Origin: Verrucomicrobiota bacterium JB023
GTDB lineage: Bacteria; Verrucomicrobiota; Verrucomicrobiia; Verrucomicrobiales; Akkermansiaceae
Direction: 5' to 3'
DNA length: 64,000 bases
NCBI GenBank assembly: GCA_030673895.1
Contig: JAUTCR010000017.1
Location: forward strand, 62,001-126,000
The first letter of the stretch is position 1. Each line of letters opens with the position of its first letter. The notes under the pieces are model-generated. The model was not told where the DNA came from. It was given only the letters and a program-made list of their open reading frames with translations, and did no database searches. Below are positions 43,319 through 53,000 of this stretch, in pieces. A program made the position numbers and the translations under genes.

Positions 43319-43684
43319 ATGACCTCCGACAATCATTCTGACAAAGCTGATCAAGCCCACTCCGAGAGCCCCTTCGCGCGTATCGAGGAGACCATGAAGA
43401 ACGCCTTTGAAGACGCGGGACGCAAAGCCCGCGAGAAAGCGCCGAAAGTTAAAGAATCTCTTGATGGAGCCCTAGTCGATCTCGCGTATGGTATCGCATA
43501 CGGCGCGGGATTCGCCGCCACCTTCGCTCGGGAATTCGTGCCAGAAACAGTGAAAGAATCTGTTGCAAAAGGCATGAACGCCGGACAAGACGCGGGCCGC
43601 GAGGCCAGCAGCCGGGTGAAAGAGGCGGTTGACAAACGCACGAAGCCGGACGAACCGTCCACAGACGAGGCTCTCCTTATTTAA
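43319..43684 (+). CDS. Small helical membrane-associated protein, 121 aa
   Basis: 121 residues, strongly charged and helical at both ends (EETMKNAFEDAGRKAREKAP, KAVK-type repeats) with a short apolar Ala/Gly stretch near 55-70 (LAYGIAYGAGFAATFA). It resembles general YtxH-like or apolipoprotein-like stress proteins in composition only. It is followed by a textbook terminator and preceded by a 133-base gap after the MCE gene, so it is probably monocistronic. Function unknown. Confidence 0.75.
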   Translation: MTSDNHSDKADQAHSESPFARIEETMKNAFEDAGRKAREKAPKVKESLDGALVDLAYGIAYGAGFAATFAREFVPETVKESVAKGMNAGQDAGREASSRVKEAVDKRTKPDEPSTDEALLI

Positions 43685-43724
43685 CAGATTTCCTGCCCTG
43701 TATTGTGCGTGTGACTGGTGAGAG

Positions 43725-43758
43725 CGGCCCTCGGGAAACCGGGGGCCGTTTCTCTATT
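43725..43758 (+). terminator. Rho-independent terminator with GAAA tetraloop
   Basis: CGGCCCTCGG-GAAA-CCGGGGGCCG (43725-43748) forms a 10-bp stem with one T-G pair and a GAAA tetraloop, followed by TTTCTCTATT. It lies 41 bases after the small helical protein gene. Confidence 0.88.
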
Positions 43759-43852
43759 TCCCGGTCGACCCAAAAGGGCAAAAAGAGCTGAGGGTCATGA
43801 ATTACCGAGTGGACTCATTCTAGTGCAGGAGCCCGCCCTGCTCCGGGTCATT

Positions 43853-45037
43853 TCACAGAAAGAGACCGGCGATACTCGCGCTCATCAGATTCGAGAACGT
43901 CGCGGCCAATACGGCGAGAAGCCCGAGACGAGCAATATCCGGGCGTCGCCCCGGAGCCATCCCTCCGAGTCCTCCGAGAAGAATCGCGATCGACGAAAAA
44001 TTAGCAAAGCCGCACAGGGCGAAGGTGATGATGCCTTTGGTCCGCTCCGAGAGTTCGCTGAAATCGCTCTGAAGGGAGAAAAAGGCGACGAATTCATTGG
44101 CCACCACTTTCTGTCCAATCAGTGAGCCCCCTTGGGCCGCCTCGGTCCAGGGGATTCCGACCAACCAGGCAAGAGGTGCAAAGAGGAAGCCGAGAATCTT
44201 CTCCAAGGAAGTGCCGAGCGCCTCGAGACCCAGATTCAGCACCGCGATTAAGCCAATGAAGGCCAAGAGCATGGCTCCGACGTTGAGCGCGAGTTGCAGG
44301 CCCTCGGCTGCGCCCTTGGCGGCCGCGTCGAAGAGATTGACCGGCTTGTCCTCCTCATCCAGGGGGGGCGGGGTGAGCGCGGGCTTCTCCGTCTCCGGCA
44401 GGATGAGCTTGGCAAAGAGCAGCCCGCCGGGAGCGGACATGAAGCAAGCCGCGATCAAGTATTTGAGCTCAATACCCATCCCGGCCAAAGCAGCGAGGAC
44501 GGAACCGGCAATGCTGGCCAGTCCTCCCACCATCACCGCGAATAGCTCGGACTGGGTCATCCGCGGGATATAGGGCTTCACGACCAAGGGGGCCTCGGTC
44601 TGCCCGACGAAGATATTGGCTGTTGCCGAGAGTGACTCGGCCCGGCTCGTCTTCAGGAGGCGCTGCAAGGCGCCGCCCAGGATGGCAATGACCCATCGCA
44701 TGACTCCCAGATAATAGAGAACCGCGATTAAGGAGCTAAAAAAGACGATGACGGGCAAAACCTTGAAGGCGAAGACGAAACCGAACTTCTCATCCACTGT
44801 CGGCCCGAAGATGAAGCCGATCCCTTGATTCCCCGCGCCGATAATGGCGGCGACGAAATCACTCACCCTAGCCAGGAAGGTCACTCCCCAAGGCACAATG
44901 AGGACGAAAGCCCCGATGCCAAGCTGGATGGCGAAGGCCCCGCCCACCGTCCGCCAGTTGATTGCCTTCCGGTCTCGGGATATCGCCCAGGCCAAGAAGA
45001 GGAGGGTGGCGATGCCAAGCAGGCCTTGCGCATTCAT
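43853..45037 (-). CDS. nupC: Concentrative nucleoside transporter (CNT/NupC family)
   Basis: 394 residues with about ten membrane helices. The CNT features visible are [37 protein letters not shown] (substrate and ion site region) and [12 protein letters not shown] near the end, followed by [15 protein letters not shown]. The protein imports nucleosides across the inner membrane with protons or sodium. Its start lies 6 bases from the stop of the Ser/Thr kinase on the same strand, so the two are probably co-transcribed, with the kinase first. Specificity is not readable. Confidence 0.94.
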   Translation of the reverse strand: MNAQGLLGIATLLFLAWAISRDRKAINWRTVGGAFAIQLGIGAFVLIVPWGVTFLARVSDFVAAIIGAGNQGIGFIFGPTVDEKFGFVFAFKVLPVIVFFSSLIAVLYYLGVMRWVIAILGGALQRLLKTSRAESLSATANIFVGQTEAPLVVKPYIPRMTQSELFAVMVGGLASIAGSVLAALAGMGIELKYLIAACFMSAPGGLLFAKLILPETEKPALTPPPLDEEDKPVNLFDAAAKGAAEGLQLALNVGAMLLAFIGLIAVLNLGLEALGTSLEKILGFLFAPLAWLVGIPWTEAAQGGSLIGQKVVANEFVAFFSLQSDFSELSERTKGIITFALCGFANFSSIAILLGGLGGMAPGRRPDIARLGLLAVLAATFSNLMSASIAGLFL

Positions 45038-45043
45038 GATGAC

Positions 45044-47512
45044 TTAGCGGTTCATCCTCTCGAGCGCGCGCTCGGCGAGGTAGGAGACATCGTCATTGGC
45101 ATCCTCGCGGAAAATCTCGACAAGCTCGATGGCCCAGCGGTCATTGTAGTTGCTGGCCAAGGCGGTGATGAGCGCGCGCTTCTCGGTATCATTGCGCAAA
45201 GAGACGGAGACGGCCTTCCACTTGTTCGCCAGGTCGTCAGCCTCGCTCTTTTTCAAGAAGTTGATGATCGTCTCGAAGACCTGTGCCCGGAGCACTTTGT
45301 CGGATTCATCATTCAGAGCCTCGAGGTGCAACTCGAAGAGTTCGTCATTGGGCCAATTCTGCAGAGCGGTGAAGGCCGCAATCTTCAGCGTGCGATCATC
45401 GCCAGTGAGCGCATCGTTGATAGTCGGCTGGGCCGACTTCATGCCCGTGGCGCCAAGGAGTCTCAGGAAGCTTTGCTTGGCTTCGCTATCGAGCGCGGCC
45501 TCATAGGCTTGATTGATATTGTTCGCGAGGACGGTGACCGGGCCCCGGCCCTGGGATTCCGCGTATCGCATGAGGGCCTTCTCGGCAGCGAGGCGGATCG
45601 ATCTGTCGGAGCCAAAGGAGATGATTTTCAATAGCTCGGGGACTTCGAATTGGGTGATGCCCTTGGACGCGGCCTGCAGCGCGGCTTCTCCGGCGCGACT
45701 CTCAGAAGTCTCGCCCGCATAGGTCACCAGCCGGGTGACGACATCATCGGCCCCCCTCTTGTTGAGCACCTGGAAGAGACGGACCCGGATCTCCTCGGAG
45801 AGATTCTTCTTGGTGGCGAATTGCGCGATCTCACGGTTGAGACCAGAGCCCTCGGTAAGGGTGGCCAAGCTGAGAGCCTGGTAGAAGGTGCCCTTGTCCT
45901 TATCGAAGCCGGGGCTGCCGATGTGATTGAGGATGGCATTGAGCTTCGCCTTGGTAAGGGGGATTTCCTCGGTGCTGGGATCGGCCGCCAGATTGGCAAT
46001 GACCTGGAGCTCCTCCTGATCCTTGTTGTTCGCGATTTTTTGATAAAGGACGACGGCCGTGACGAGGACGGCAGCGGTGAGAAGGGTGGCGATGGTGGCT
46101 TTGAGCGCGGTGCTCATTCCGTCTTTTTCTGGCATGGGCAGTTGATGAGTTTGAGTCTCTGCTGGAGGGGCGGGAGCTGATGGCGGCGCGGAAGCAGCCG
46201 CCCCTGGAGGAGCGGGTGGTGGAGGCGACGAGGCCGGGGCGGACGCCATCGGGGGCGCGGGAGGCGCGGGAAAAGGGGTGGTCGAGGCAGGCGCCGCAGG
46301 GACGGCGAGCTGATTGGGTGGGACCGGAGTGGACTGGGCCGGAGGGGCCGGAGTGGACTGGGCCGGAGGGGCAGTGCTTTGCAGAAGGGTCGGCCCGGTG
46401 GCGGCGCGGAGAACCTGCGAGGAGGTGTGCACACTGGGCTTGGACCCTGGCGGTGGGGTCAAGGGTTGCGGCGAGGTGCTCTGCTCAGCAGCAGGCTGGG
46501 CTTCCGCCGGGCTGGCTGTTGGTGGCCCGGTGACCAGCTTGACTGTCCCCGGGGGGGTCGAGCTTTGTGGCTGGGCATGGAGAGGGACGGGTCCCGTCGT
46601 TGCGGAGACGGTATTAGAGCGCAAGGCGGCGGCCGGAACAGCCTTAACCTCCACGGGAGCGGTGGCCGAATTGACCGGTTGGTCGAAGACGAGGAAGCGC
46701 TCGAGGGATTCACGGGCATCCTTGGGCCGGTCCTCCATATTGCGGGCGATATGCCACTCAATCCATTGGCAGGCCCAGTCCGGCACATCGGGGCGGATCT
46801 CCTTGAGCGGGGTGAAGGTATTTTGCAGGTGGGAGGCCATCACCTGCGGCGCGGTATCGCCATCGAAGGGATATCGACCGGCCAGCGCGTAGTAATAAAC
46901 GCAGCCGAGCGAGTACATGTCAGTCCGCTTGTCGAGGTGGACCCGCTCGAACTGCTCGGGGGCCATGAAGTGGATTGAGCCAAAGACGGCATCCCCATGA
47001 TCGATGGTCTGCAGGGAGGGCTTGGGTGAAAATTTGGCGAGACCGAAGTCGAGCAACTTGACCTGGAACTTACCCGAGGGAAGCCACGTCACCATCACGT
47101 TGGAGGGCTTGATGTCCCGGTGAACCAAATCAAGCTCTTGGGCGGCGATGAGCGCTTCCTGCGTCTGGATGGCGACCTCGCGGAAGTCGCCCCAAGTCAT
47201 CGTCCCCCGCTCCACCATCTCCTCAAGAGTCCGACCGCCGAGCAGCTCCATCACCACATACGGGCCATCCTCATCAACGCCGGCATCATACACGGTGACG
47301 ATGTGCGGGTGCTGGACCGAGCAGAGGGCGGTGGCCTCCTTCAGCAAGGACTTGGTGGCTTCGTCGTCGGCATTCTTCGGGTCAAAGCCCTCCTCGGTGA
47401 GGACCCGCTTGATGGCAACCTCACGATTGAGGTTGCGGTCAAAGGCCCGATAGACAGCCCCGACGCCCCCTTGGCCTACCTTACCTCGAATCTCGTATCG
47501 TTCGTCACTCAT
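45044..47512 (-). CDS. Membrane Ser/Thr protein kinase with HEAT-like C-terminus
   Basis: 822 residues from the ATG giving MSDERYEIRGKVGQGG; the frame extends 18 codons upstream without support. The kinase domain (about 6-290) is canonical: GQGGVGAVY, Lys35 in VAIK, HRDIKPSN with Asp133, DFG with Asp155. A Pro/Ala-rich linker (about 310-455) follows, then one membrane helix (about 466-492) and an extracytoplasmic region of about 320 residues with HEAT/armadillo-like helical repeats. The linker includes an exact 24-bp DNA duplication. The PknB-like layout fits a sensor kinase. Its neighbours nupC (6 bases) and the M56/BlaI pair (126 bases) are on the same strand. Confidence 0.93.
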   Translation of the reverse strand: MSDERYEIRGKVGQGGVGAVYRAFDRNLNREVAIKRVLTEEGFDPKNADDEATKSLLKEATALCSVQHPHIVTVYDAGVDEDGPYVVMELLGGRTLEEMVERGTMTWGDFREVAIQTQEALIAAQELDLVHRDIKPSNVMVTWLPSGKFQVKLLDFGLAKFSPKPSLQTIDHGDAVFGSIHFMAPEQFERVHLDKRTDMYSLGCVYYYALAGRYPFDGDTAPQVMASHLQNTFTPLKEIRPDVPDWACQWIEWHIARNMEDRPKDARESLERFLVFDQPVNSATAPVEVKAVPAAALRSNTVSATTGPVPLHAQPQSSTPPGTVKLVTGPPTASPAEAQPAAEQSTSPQPLTPPPGSKPSVHTSSQVLRAATGPTLLQSTAPPAQSTPAPPAQSTPVPPNQLAVPAAPASTTPFPAPPAPPMASAPASSPPPPAPPGAAASAPPSAPAPPAETQTHQLPMPEKDGMSTALKATIATLLTAAVLVTAVVLYQKIANNKDQEELQVIANLAADPSTEEIPLTKAKLNAILNHIGSPGFDKDKGTFYQALSLATLTEGSGLNREIAQFATKKNLSEEIRVRLFQVLNKRGADDVVTRLVTYAGETSESRAGEAALQAASKGITQFEVPELLKIISFGSDRSIRLAAEKALMRYAESQGRGPVTVLANNINQAYEAALDSEAKQSFLRLLGATGMKSAQPTINDALTGDDRTLKIAAFTALQNWPNDELFELHLEALNDESDKVLRAQVFETIINFLKKSEADDLANKWKAVSVSLRNDTEKRALITALASNYNDRWAIELVEIFREDANDDVSYLAERALERMNR
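46324..46371. repeat. 24-bp tandem duplication inside kinase linker
   Basis: Two perfect, adjacent 24-base copies (46324-46347 and 46348-46371) encode a repeated eight-residue PAQSTPAP unit in the Pro-rich linker of the kinase. Being in frame, copy-number change would alter linker length only. Confidence 0.95.
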
Positions 47513-47638
47513 GCCCGCTTTGTTAACAGCAACCCGTTCATCTTCCTGATTCTCGCCGCCAAGCAAAGGACAGAATCGGTAAGCAGCTCATGCAGCCACG
47601 GAAAATGGCGTGCGTCAGCTCGAAGAGGCGAGTTGGCC

Positions 47639-48580
47639 TTAATTCCCCGGGAAGGGATTAGCACTGTGGCGCAGCTCGATTTCCTGCTGGGTCCACACCG
47701 GCGAGGGCAGACTTTTTTGCAGGGCCGGGGTGAGGGTATTGAGTGCGACCGCCGTCCCCAGAGTGAAAAGGAGAGTGAGCAGAATCGAAAGCAGCGACAG
47801 AGGCTGGGCCGGGGCGAGGAGGTTCTCGACTCTCCCGCGCAGAGTGGACTTGGTCGCCATCGTCAGGGCAAGAGTGGGAGCCGCAAGGTCAGCTGGCTGC
47901 GCGAGATCACAGAGCGTATGGGCATACGCCTTGGCATCCAAGCCGGTGGCCAGCACCCGGTGGTCGCAGGCATACTCACATTGCGTCAGCAGCTGCCGAC
48001 GGAGAAGCCACGTGAAGGGATTGAACCAATGGAGGACGCAGGCGGCTCGGGCAATCGCCGAGGTCCACAGATCGCGCCGCGCATGGTGCCCCACCTCGTG
48101 CAGCAGCACGCATCTCAGGGTCTCGTCCGACCAATTGACTGCCTCCTCCGGCAGATAGACTGCCGGACGGAAGAGGCCGGCCGCCACGGGGGAATGCAGG
48201 TCGTGATGCTGCCTCAAACTCACCGTCCTCCGATAGCCAAGACGAGCTTGGCATTCTGCCAGGATCTTCCCCAGGGGCGCGGCTGTCAGCGGCCTGCTCT
48301 GCCGCTGCCAACGATGAAGCGCGAGGAAATCCAAAGCGAACTTCCCCCCAAAGACGATGACCCCTCCGGGATAGAGCAGCCAAATGCGGGCGGATGATGT
48401 GCCTTCCACCAAATTCCCCGCGCCGGGAATTGCCACCTCCACCTTGGGAAGAAAGCCCAGGAAGGGGAAAAGGAGAAGCGTCACCAGCGTGATGGAGGTC
48501 AACACTGGAGAGCGGCGCCCTGCGAGTCGGACGGCCAGGAGGCCAATAGCGGCAATCAGGATGGAGGGTAGAAAAGACAT
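47639..48580 (-). CDS. M56 family membrane metallopeptidase (BlaR1-like, no sensor domain)
   Basis: 313 residues from the ATG giving MSFLPSILIAAIGLLAVRLAG; the frame starts 12 codons earlier. The zinc site is HEVGHH (about residue 162) with CEYACDHRVL further on, the M56 pattern. Membrane helices lie near the N-terminus and at about 265-290 (LLSILLTLLFTLGTAVAL). In BlaR1/MecR1 a penicillin-binding sensor follows the protease; here only about 25 residues follow the last helix, so the signal must differ. It is 32 bases downstream of blaI-like on the same strand and probably cleaves or triggers loss of that repressor. Confidence 0.92.
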   Translation of the reverse strand: MSFLPSILIAAIGLLAVRLAGRRSPVLTSITLVTLLLFPFLGFLPKVEVAIPGAGNLVEGTSSARIWLLYPGGVIVFGGKFALDFLALHRWQRQSRPLTAAPLGKILAECQARLGYRRTVSLRQHHDLHSPVAAGLFRPAVYLPEEAVNWSDETLRCVLLHEVGHHARRDLWTSAIARAACVLHWFNPFTWLLRRQLLTQCEYACDHRVLATGLDAKAYAHTLCDLAQPADLAAPTLALTMATKSTLRGRVENLLAPAQPLSLLSILLTLLFTLGTAVALNTLTPALQKSLPSPVWTQQEIELRHSANPFPGN

Positions 48581-48612
48581 GGTCAGTAGGGGCCGAGCCG
48601 GCCGCCGGGGAG

Positions 48613-48996
48613 TCACTCCCCTTGCTTATCGTCGATAAGACTGCGGATATTCTCAATTTCTTCATCGGAAAGCTTCTGATCCTTGGGATCGAGGAGCGAG
48701 GCGACGAGATTCTCCGGCTTGCCCTGGAAGAAGGTGCTGAGGAGATTCTTGATGGCGGAACGCTTGGCGCTGTCTTCGCTAATGGCTGGATGATAGAGAT
48801 AACGGCGCCCGGATTTGGTGTGCTTGAGCATCCCCTTGTTCTCCAAGGTCACCAGAAGCGCGCGCACGGCGGAGTAGCTGGGCGGATCCGGCAAATTATC
48901 CTGCACATCCTGCGCGGTTGCTTCTCCCAGACGATAAATGATGTCGAGGATCTGCCGTTCGCGCCGCGAAAGCTGGTTTTTTTCAAGCCGGTTCAT
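48613..48996 (-). CDS. BlaI/MecI family repressor
   Basis: 127 residues. An N-terminal winged helix (LSRRERQILDIIYRLGEATA, YSAVRALLVTLENKGML) is followed by a C-terminal dimerisation helix region, as in BlaI/MecI/CopY. Such repressors bind TACA-type dyads and are inactivated through the paired M56 protease, which follows here after 32 bases. No beta-lactamase gene is in the window, so the regulated genes are unknown; autoregulation of this pair is likely. I could not find a clear operator in the 123 bases upstream. Confidence 0.93.
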   Translation of the reverse strand: MNRLEKNQLSRRERQILDIIYRLGEATAQDVQDNLPDPPSYSAVRALLVTLENKGMLKHTKSGRRYLYHPAISEDSAKRSAIKNLLSTFFQGKPENLVASLLDPKDQKLSDEEIENIRSLIDDKQGE

Positions 48997-49119
48997 GCGG
49001 GCAAATTAGTGGGTGCTGGATTTTTCGCAATTAAAATGTTGTTTTTCCGGCTTTTCAGAATGGCAGGCGGACGCATTTTTGGAATGTTGCAAGGCTGCGG
49101 AATGGGGTAGAGTCAGCTC

Positions 49120-49443
49120 ATGTCAATGAACGAACAGAGGCAAGTGGTGAGTCCATGGGCGGAAACGACCGCCGATGTGGGCTCAGCGGTATTGGGGGTG
49201 GCCGCAGGCATCGTCCTGGGCGATCTCCTGCAGGAGCGGGCGCGCAAGCCGCTCGCGTTGTTGATTGGCCTGGCTGGGGTGGCCGCGGTGACTCCAGCCA
49301 TCGTCGATGGCGTTCGCGAGGTGATTGCCGGACCCAACACCCGCCGGGGAGTCAAGCGGACCTTGAACTCGATCCGTGATGCTGGCGCGGCGACCCGCGC
49401 CGAGCTGATGAGCGAGGAAGACGAAGAACTCTTCGTCGGTTAG
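49120..49443 (+). CDS. Small hypothetical membrane protein, 107 aa
   Basis: 107 residues with two apolar segments (about 20-36, VGSAVLGVAAGIVLGDLL, and about 44-63, LALLIGLAGVAAVTPAIVDG), an Arg-rich middle and an acidic C-terminus (SEEDEELFVG). Composition recalls YtxH-like membrane proteins, but I cannot assign a family. It is 42 bases upstream of rmlA on the same strand and divergent from the BlaI gene. Function unknown. Confidence 0.75.
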   Translation: MSMNEQRQVVSPWAETTADVGSAVLGVAAGIVLGDLLQERARKPLALLIGLAGVAAVTPAIVDGVREVIAGPNTRRGVKRTLNSIRDAGAATRAELMSEEDEELFVG

Positions 49444-49485
49444 AGAAGGGCGTCAATCGACTCCCCAAACTGTTAGAGGCCGGCA

Positions 49486-50352
49486 ATGATTCGCAAAGGA
49501 GTCATCCTCGCGGGCGGTCGCGGCACCCGGCTGGATCCACTCACCCGGGTGGTGTCCAAGCAATTGCTGCCGGTCTATGACAAGCCGATGGTGCTGTACC
49601 CCCTCTCGCTCCTGATGCGATGCGGGATACGGGAGGTCATGCTCGTGACCAGCCCGGAGTGGCTGCCAAGTTATCGCTCCCTCCTCGGAGACGGGAGTGA
49701 GCTGGGGATGGAGATCTCCTACTCCGTGCAGGAGTCTCCTCGCGGCGTTCCCCAAGGGTTGGCCATTGCCGGCCCCTGGCTGGCCGGCGAGGGTTGCTGC
49801 TTCATCCTCGGTGACAATCTCTTCTTCGGGAATCTCGATCCCTTGCGGGAGGCGATGAATCTGGAGAAAGGCGCCCGCATCTTTGCCGTCCCCACCCGAG
49901 AGCCGGAGCGTTTCGGCATTGTCGAGGTCGATGCCACAGGACAGGTCCTCTCCATTGAAGAGAAGCCCAGGACGCCGAAGAGTGACTTGGCGATACCCGG
50001 TGTTTACCTTTTCGACGGTAGCGTCGCCCGGCGGGCCGAGAGCCTGCAACCCTCCCAACGGGGCGAGACCGAAATCTGCGATCTCATGGCGTCCTACCTC
50101 AGGGAGGATGAGCTCGAATGCCGGGAGCTGGGGCGCGGCTTCGTCTGGCTCGATGCCGGCACCCCCGCAAGCTTGTTAGAGGCAGGCAACTTCGTATCCG
50201 CGATGGAGCACCGCACCGGCTACGAGGTCGCTTGCTTGGAAGAGATCTCCTGGCGGCAAGGCTGGATTAACGAGGCACAACTCGCCGACCTCGCCCGAAA
50301 GCAGGCGAATCCCGCACGCCGGAAGTATCTCCAGAGCTTGACCGAATCTTGA
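49486..50352 (+). CDS. rmlA: Glucose-1-phosphate thymidylyltransferase
   Basis: 288 residues with the nucleotidyltransferase loop GVILAGGRGTRLDPLT, the YDKPMVLYPLSLLM block and the substrate-site GDNLFFG, all characteristic of RmlA/RfbA. It makes dTDP-glucose from dTTP and glucose-1-phosphate in the cytoplasm, the first step to dTDP-rhamnose and other deoxysugars for surface glycans. Length matches the family. rmlB, rmlC and rmlD are not nearby. It is convergent with ftsK. Confidence 0.94.
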   Translation: MIRKGVILAGGRGTRLDPLTRVVSKQLLPVYDKPMVLYPLSLLMRCGIREVMLVTSPEWLPSYRSLLGDGSELGMEISYSVQESPRGVPQGLAIAGPWLAGEGCCFILGDNLFFGNLDPLREAMNLEKGARIFAVPTREPERFGIVEVDATGQVLSIEEKPRTPKSDLAIPGVYLFDGSVARRAESLQPSQRGETEICDLMASYLREDELECRELGRGFVWLDAGTPASLLEAGNFVSAMEHRTGYEVACLEEISWRQGWINEAQLADLARKQANPARRKYLQSLTES

Positions 50353-50363
50353 CCCACCTCGAA

Positions 50364-50379
50364 TACGGCTTGAGCCGTA
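50364..50379. terminator. Small palindrome between rmlA and ftsK
   Basis: TACGGCT-TG-AGCCGTA lies in the 31-base gap between these convergent genes. No T tract, so a terminator role is uncertain. Confidence 0.35.
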
Positions 50380-50383
50380 GCAA

Positions 50384-52870
50384 CTAGGCTCGCCGTAGAA
50401 TCTCCCTGGGCTTGGCTCCATCCGCCGGGCCGATGTAACCCCGCTGCTCCAAGATATCCATCATGCGGGCTGCCTTGGTGTAGCCGAGGCGGAGACGTCG
50501 TTGCAAGAGAGAGGTGCTCGCCTTGTTCTCCGTCATGATGACGTCGATGCAGCGGGTGACGACCTCCTCATCCTCATCAGAGACATCATCCTGCCCCTCG
50601 TCGGAGCCGCCCTTGTCGATGGTGTCTTGAATGCTCTGCTCAAACTGCTGTTCGGTCTGGTTCGAGCAAAATTGGACGATCGACTCAACTTCCTCATCGG
50701 ATACGAAGGCCCCTTGCGAACGCTCGAGCTTGGCCGAGCCGGGAGGCAAGAAGAGCATATCTCCCTTGCCCACCAACTTCTCCGCGCCCTTGCTATCGAG
50801 AATGACGCGTGAATCCAGCGCACTGGATACCTGGAAGGCGATGCGGGAAGGAATGTTGGCCTTGATGATGCCGGTGACCACGTCAGCCCGCGGCGTCTGG
50901 GTCGCGACGATGAGGTGGATCCCCGCCGCCCGCGCCTTCTGCGCGATCCGGGCAATGGCCGACTCGATATCCGCCGGAGCCGTCTGCATGAGGTCGGCCA
51001 GCTCATCGATGATCACCACGATGTAAGGGAAGCGATCCGGGATCTCTTCTTCCTCCTCATCCTCGTCTTCATCGCTGAAGCCCATGGGGCCCAGCTCACC
51101 ATCCTCAAGAGCAGCGGCGATGGAATCGATCTGCTCGTCGCTCAAGGCCTCCTCCTCCTCGGGCTCCGGCTCCTGCGCGAGCTCCAATTCCTCCTCGGGC
51201 TCTTCCGCCTCTGGACGCACCCGGTTGTTGAACGAGTCGAAGTTCCGCACGCCCATCTTGGCGAAGACCTTGTAGCGGCGCTCCATCTCATTGACGGTCC
51301 ATTTAAGAGCACCCACGACCTTGCGCGGATCCGTCACCACGGGCACGACGAGGTGCGGCAGGTCGTTATACATCTGCATCTCCACCACCTTGGGATCAAC
51401 CATGATGAAGCGGAGTTCATCAGGGCCGAACTTATAAAGAATCGAGGTGATGATTGAGTTGATACAAACCGATTTACCCGAACCAGTGGCTCCAGCCACG
51501 AGGAGGTGAGGCATGGCCGCGAGGTCTCCGATGACGGCATTGCCATAAACATCCTTACCCAGCGCGAGTGGGATCTTCTTCTTCGATGAACGGAATTCGG
51601 CACTCTGCAAAAGCTCGCGCAGCGGCACGGCCACGCGGTCGTTGTTGGCAATCTCGATACCTACGGTGTCCTTGCCGGGGATGGGGGCGAGGATGTTGAT
51701 CCGCTCCGCCTTGGTCGCCCGGGCGAGGTCGGACTCCAGCTGGGTGATCCGGGAGACACGTAATCCGAGCGAAGGGTAAATCTCGTAGCGAGTAATGGTG
51801 GGGCCACGGGTGATATCGCCCGCCGTGACCTCCACACCGAAGGCCTTCAGGGTATCGACAATGGTCTGCTGGGTGGCGAAGAGTTCGTCGTGATTGCTAT
51901 CAGTTGGCGATTCCGCAGCCTCATCGTAGTCGAGGAGGTCGAAGCCGGGCAGCTCATACTCATCGAAGCCTTCCGTGCTGAGCGCGGCATGTTCGGGCTT
52001 CTTGCGCTCGAAGGCGCGTGGTCCCGCATCGGGCGCGAGACCGCGCTTCTGGTTGGCATCGATGATCTGCGGCTCAGGCGTCTCGCGCAGAGGGAGCTTC
52101 GTCTGCCCGGTGTCCTCGACGTCGAAGTCCTCCTCCACCACCGGGGTATCGTCGTCACCGACCGGATCCTCGATGATTGGTTTTGGCTTCTTCCGAGGAT
52201 TCTTCTTCGCGGGAGCGGGACGGACTGGAGTGGCGGACTGCCTGGACAGCCGCTTGGCCAATTGCAAGTTCTGCACTTCGCCCCACAGGGCCTTGGCGAA
52301 TTCCACCGGATGGAGACCGAGAAAGAGGACGAGACTGGCCAAGTAAACGACGCCGAGAATGAGCACGGAACCCGCAACATTGAGCAATTTCTCAAAGACA
52401 CCCGAGCCCAGGATATTCCCCACCACTCCACCCGGTCCGCCGCCAACGCCGTTGTTGATGGCCCATGTCTTCCAGAGCTTCATCACCGCGACGAGCGAGG
52501 AGGCACTGGCGAGGAGAACGCCGAAGCCAGTCCAGGTCATCCACCCGAATTCGCCCCGAAAGAATAGCTTCCTCACCCCGAGCCAAATCAAGCCCAAGGG
52601 CACGAACCACGAAGCCACTCCGAAGAGTTGCAGTTGGAGAAAGGCGAGAATGGTCCCGATCACTCCGGCGAAGTTATGGTTTGGCCCCTTCTCTCCTCCC
52701 TCGGAGAAACTTTGCAAAAAGGGGATCCCAACCAGATCGGCCCGATGAAAAGTGGTCAGCGACAACAGCAAAAGCAGTCCGGCTACCATCAACCCCACGC
52801 CCCACCAGAGACGCACCGTACCCTCGTCTTGCTTCGACGCCGTTTTGCTTCTGTTTGATTTGCGGCCCAT
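50384..52870 (-). CDS. ftsK: DNA translocase FtsK/SpoIIIE
   Basis: 828 residues. Four N-terminal membrane helices (about 25-195), a charged linker (about 205-320), then the motor: Walker A GATGSGKS (about 459-466), Walker B YIVVIIDELADLM (about 618) and the C-terminal gamma winged helix (VTRCIDVIMTENKASTSLLQ, YTKAARMMDILEQRGYIG) that reads KOPS-type sequences. It pumps DNA during chromosome segregation at the septum. A strongly acidic stretch of about 65 residues (about 545-612, rich in EEE and DEDEDEEEEE) is inserted just before Walker B, longer than usual. Confidence 0.96.
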   Translation of the reverse strand: MGRKSNRSKTASKQDEGTVRLWWGVGLMVAGLLLLLSLTTFHRADLVGIPFLQSFSEGGEKGPNHNFAGVIGTILAFLQLQLFGVASWFVPLGLIWLGVRKLFFRGEFGWMTWTGFGVLLASASSLVAVMKLWKTWAINNGVGGGPGGVVGNILGSGVFEKLLNVAGSVLILGVVYLASLVLFLGLHPVEFAKALWGEVQNLQLAKRLSRQSATPVRPAPAKKNPRKKPKPIIEDPVGDDDTPVVEEDFDVEDTGQTKLPLRETPEPQIIDANQKRGLAPDAGPRAFERKKPEHAALSTEGFDEYELPGFDLLDYDEAAESPTDSNHDELFATQQTIVDTLKAFGVEVTAGDITRGPTITRYEIYPSLGLRVSRITQLESDLARATKAERINILAPIPGKDTVGIEIANNDRVAVPLRELLQSAEFRSSKKKIPLALGKDVYGNAVIGDLAAMPHLLVAGATGSGKSVCINSIITSILYKFGPDELRFIMVDPKVVEMQMYNDLPHLVVPVVTDPRKVVGALKWTVNEMERRYKVFAKMGVRNFDSFNNRVRPEAEEPEEELELAQEPEPEEEEALSDEQIDSIAAALEDGELGPMGFSDEDEDEEEEEIPDRFPYIVVIIDELADLMQTAPADIESAIARIAQKARAAGIHLIVATQTPRADVVTGIIKANIPSRIAFQVSSALDSRVILDSKGAEKLVGKGDMLFLPPGSAKLERSQGAFVSDEEVESIVQFCSNQTEQQFEQSIQDTIDKGGSDEGQDDVSDEDEEVVTRCIDVIMTENKASTSLLQRRLRLGYTKAARMMDILEQRGYIGPADGAKPREILRRA

Positions 52871-53000
52871 CGTGCCTGACGAGAATCTCCTTAAGCTTTC
52901 TTAAATACAAGGTTGTTCTGTGATTTTACCCGTTCGATGGAGACAGCGTCGATCGAGACTCTACTTGCAAGTTGCGCGGGATATCACGAGTGTTGCGCAC

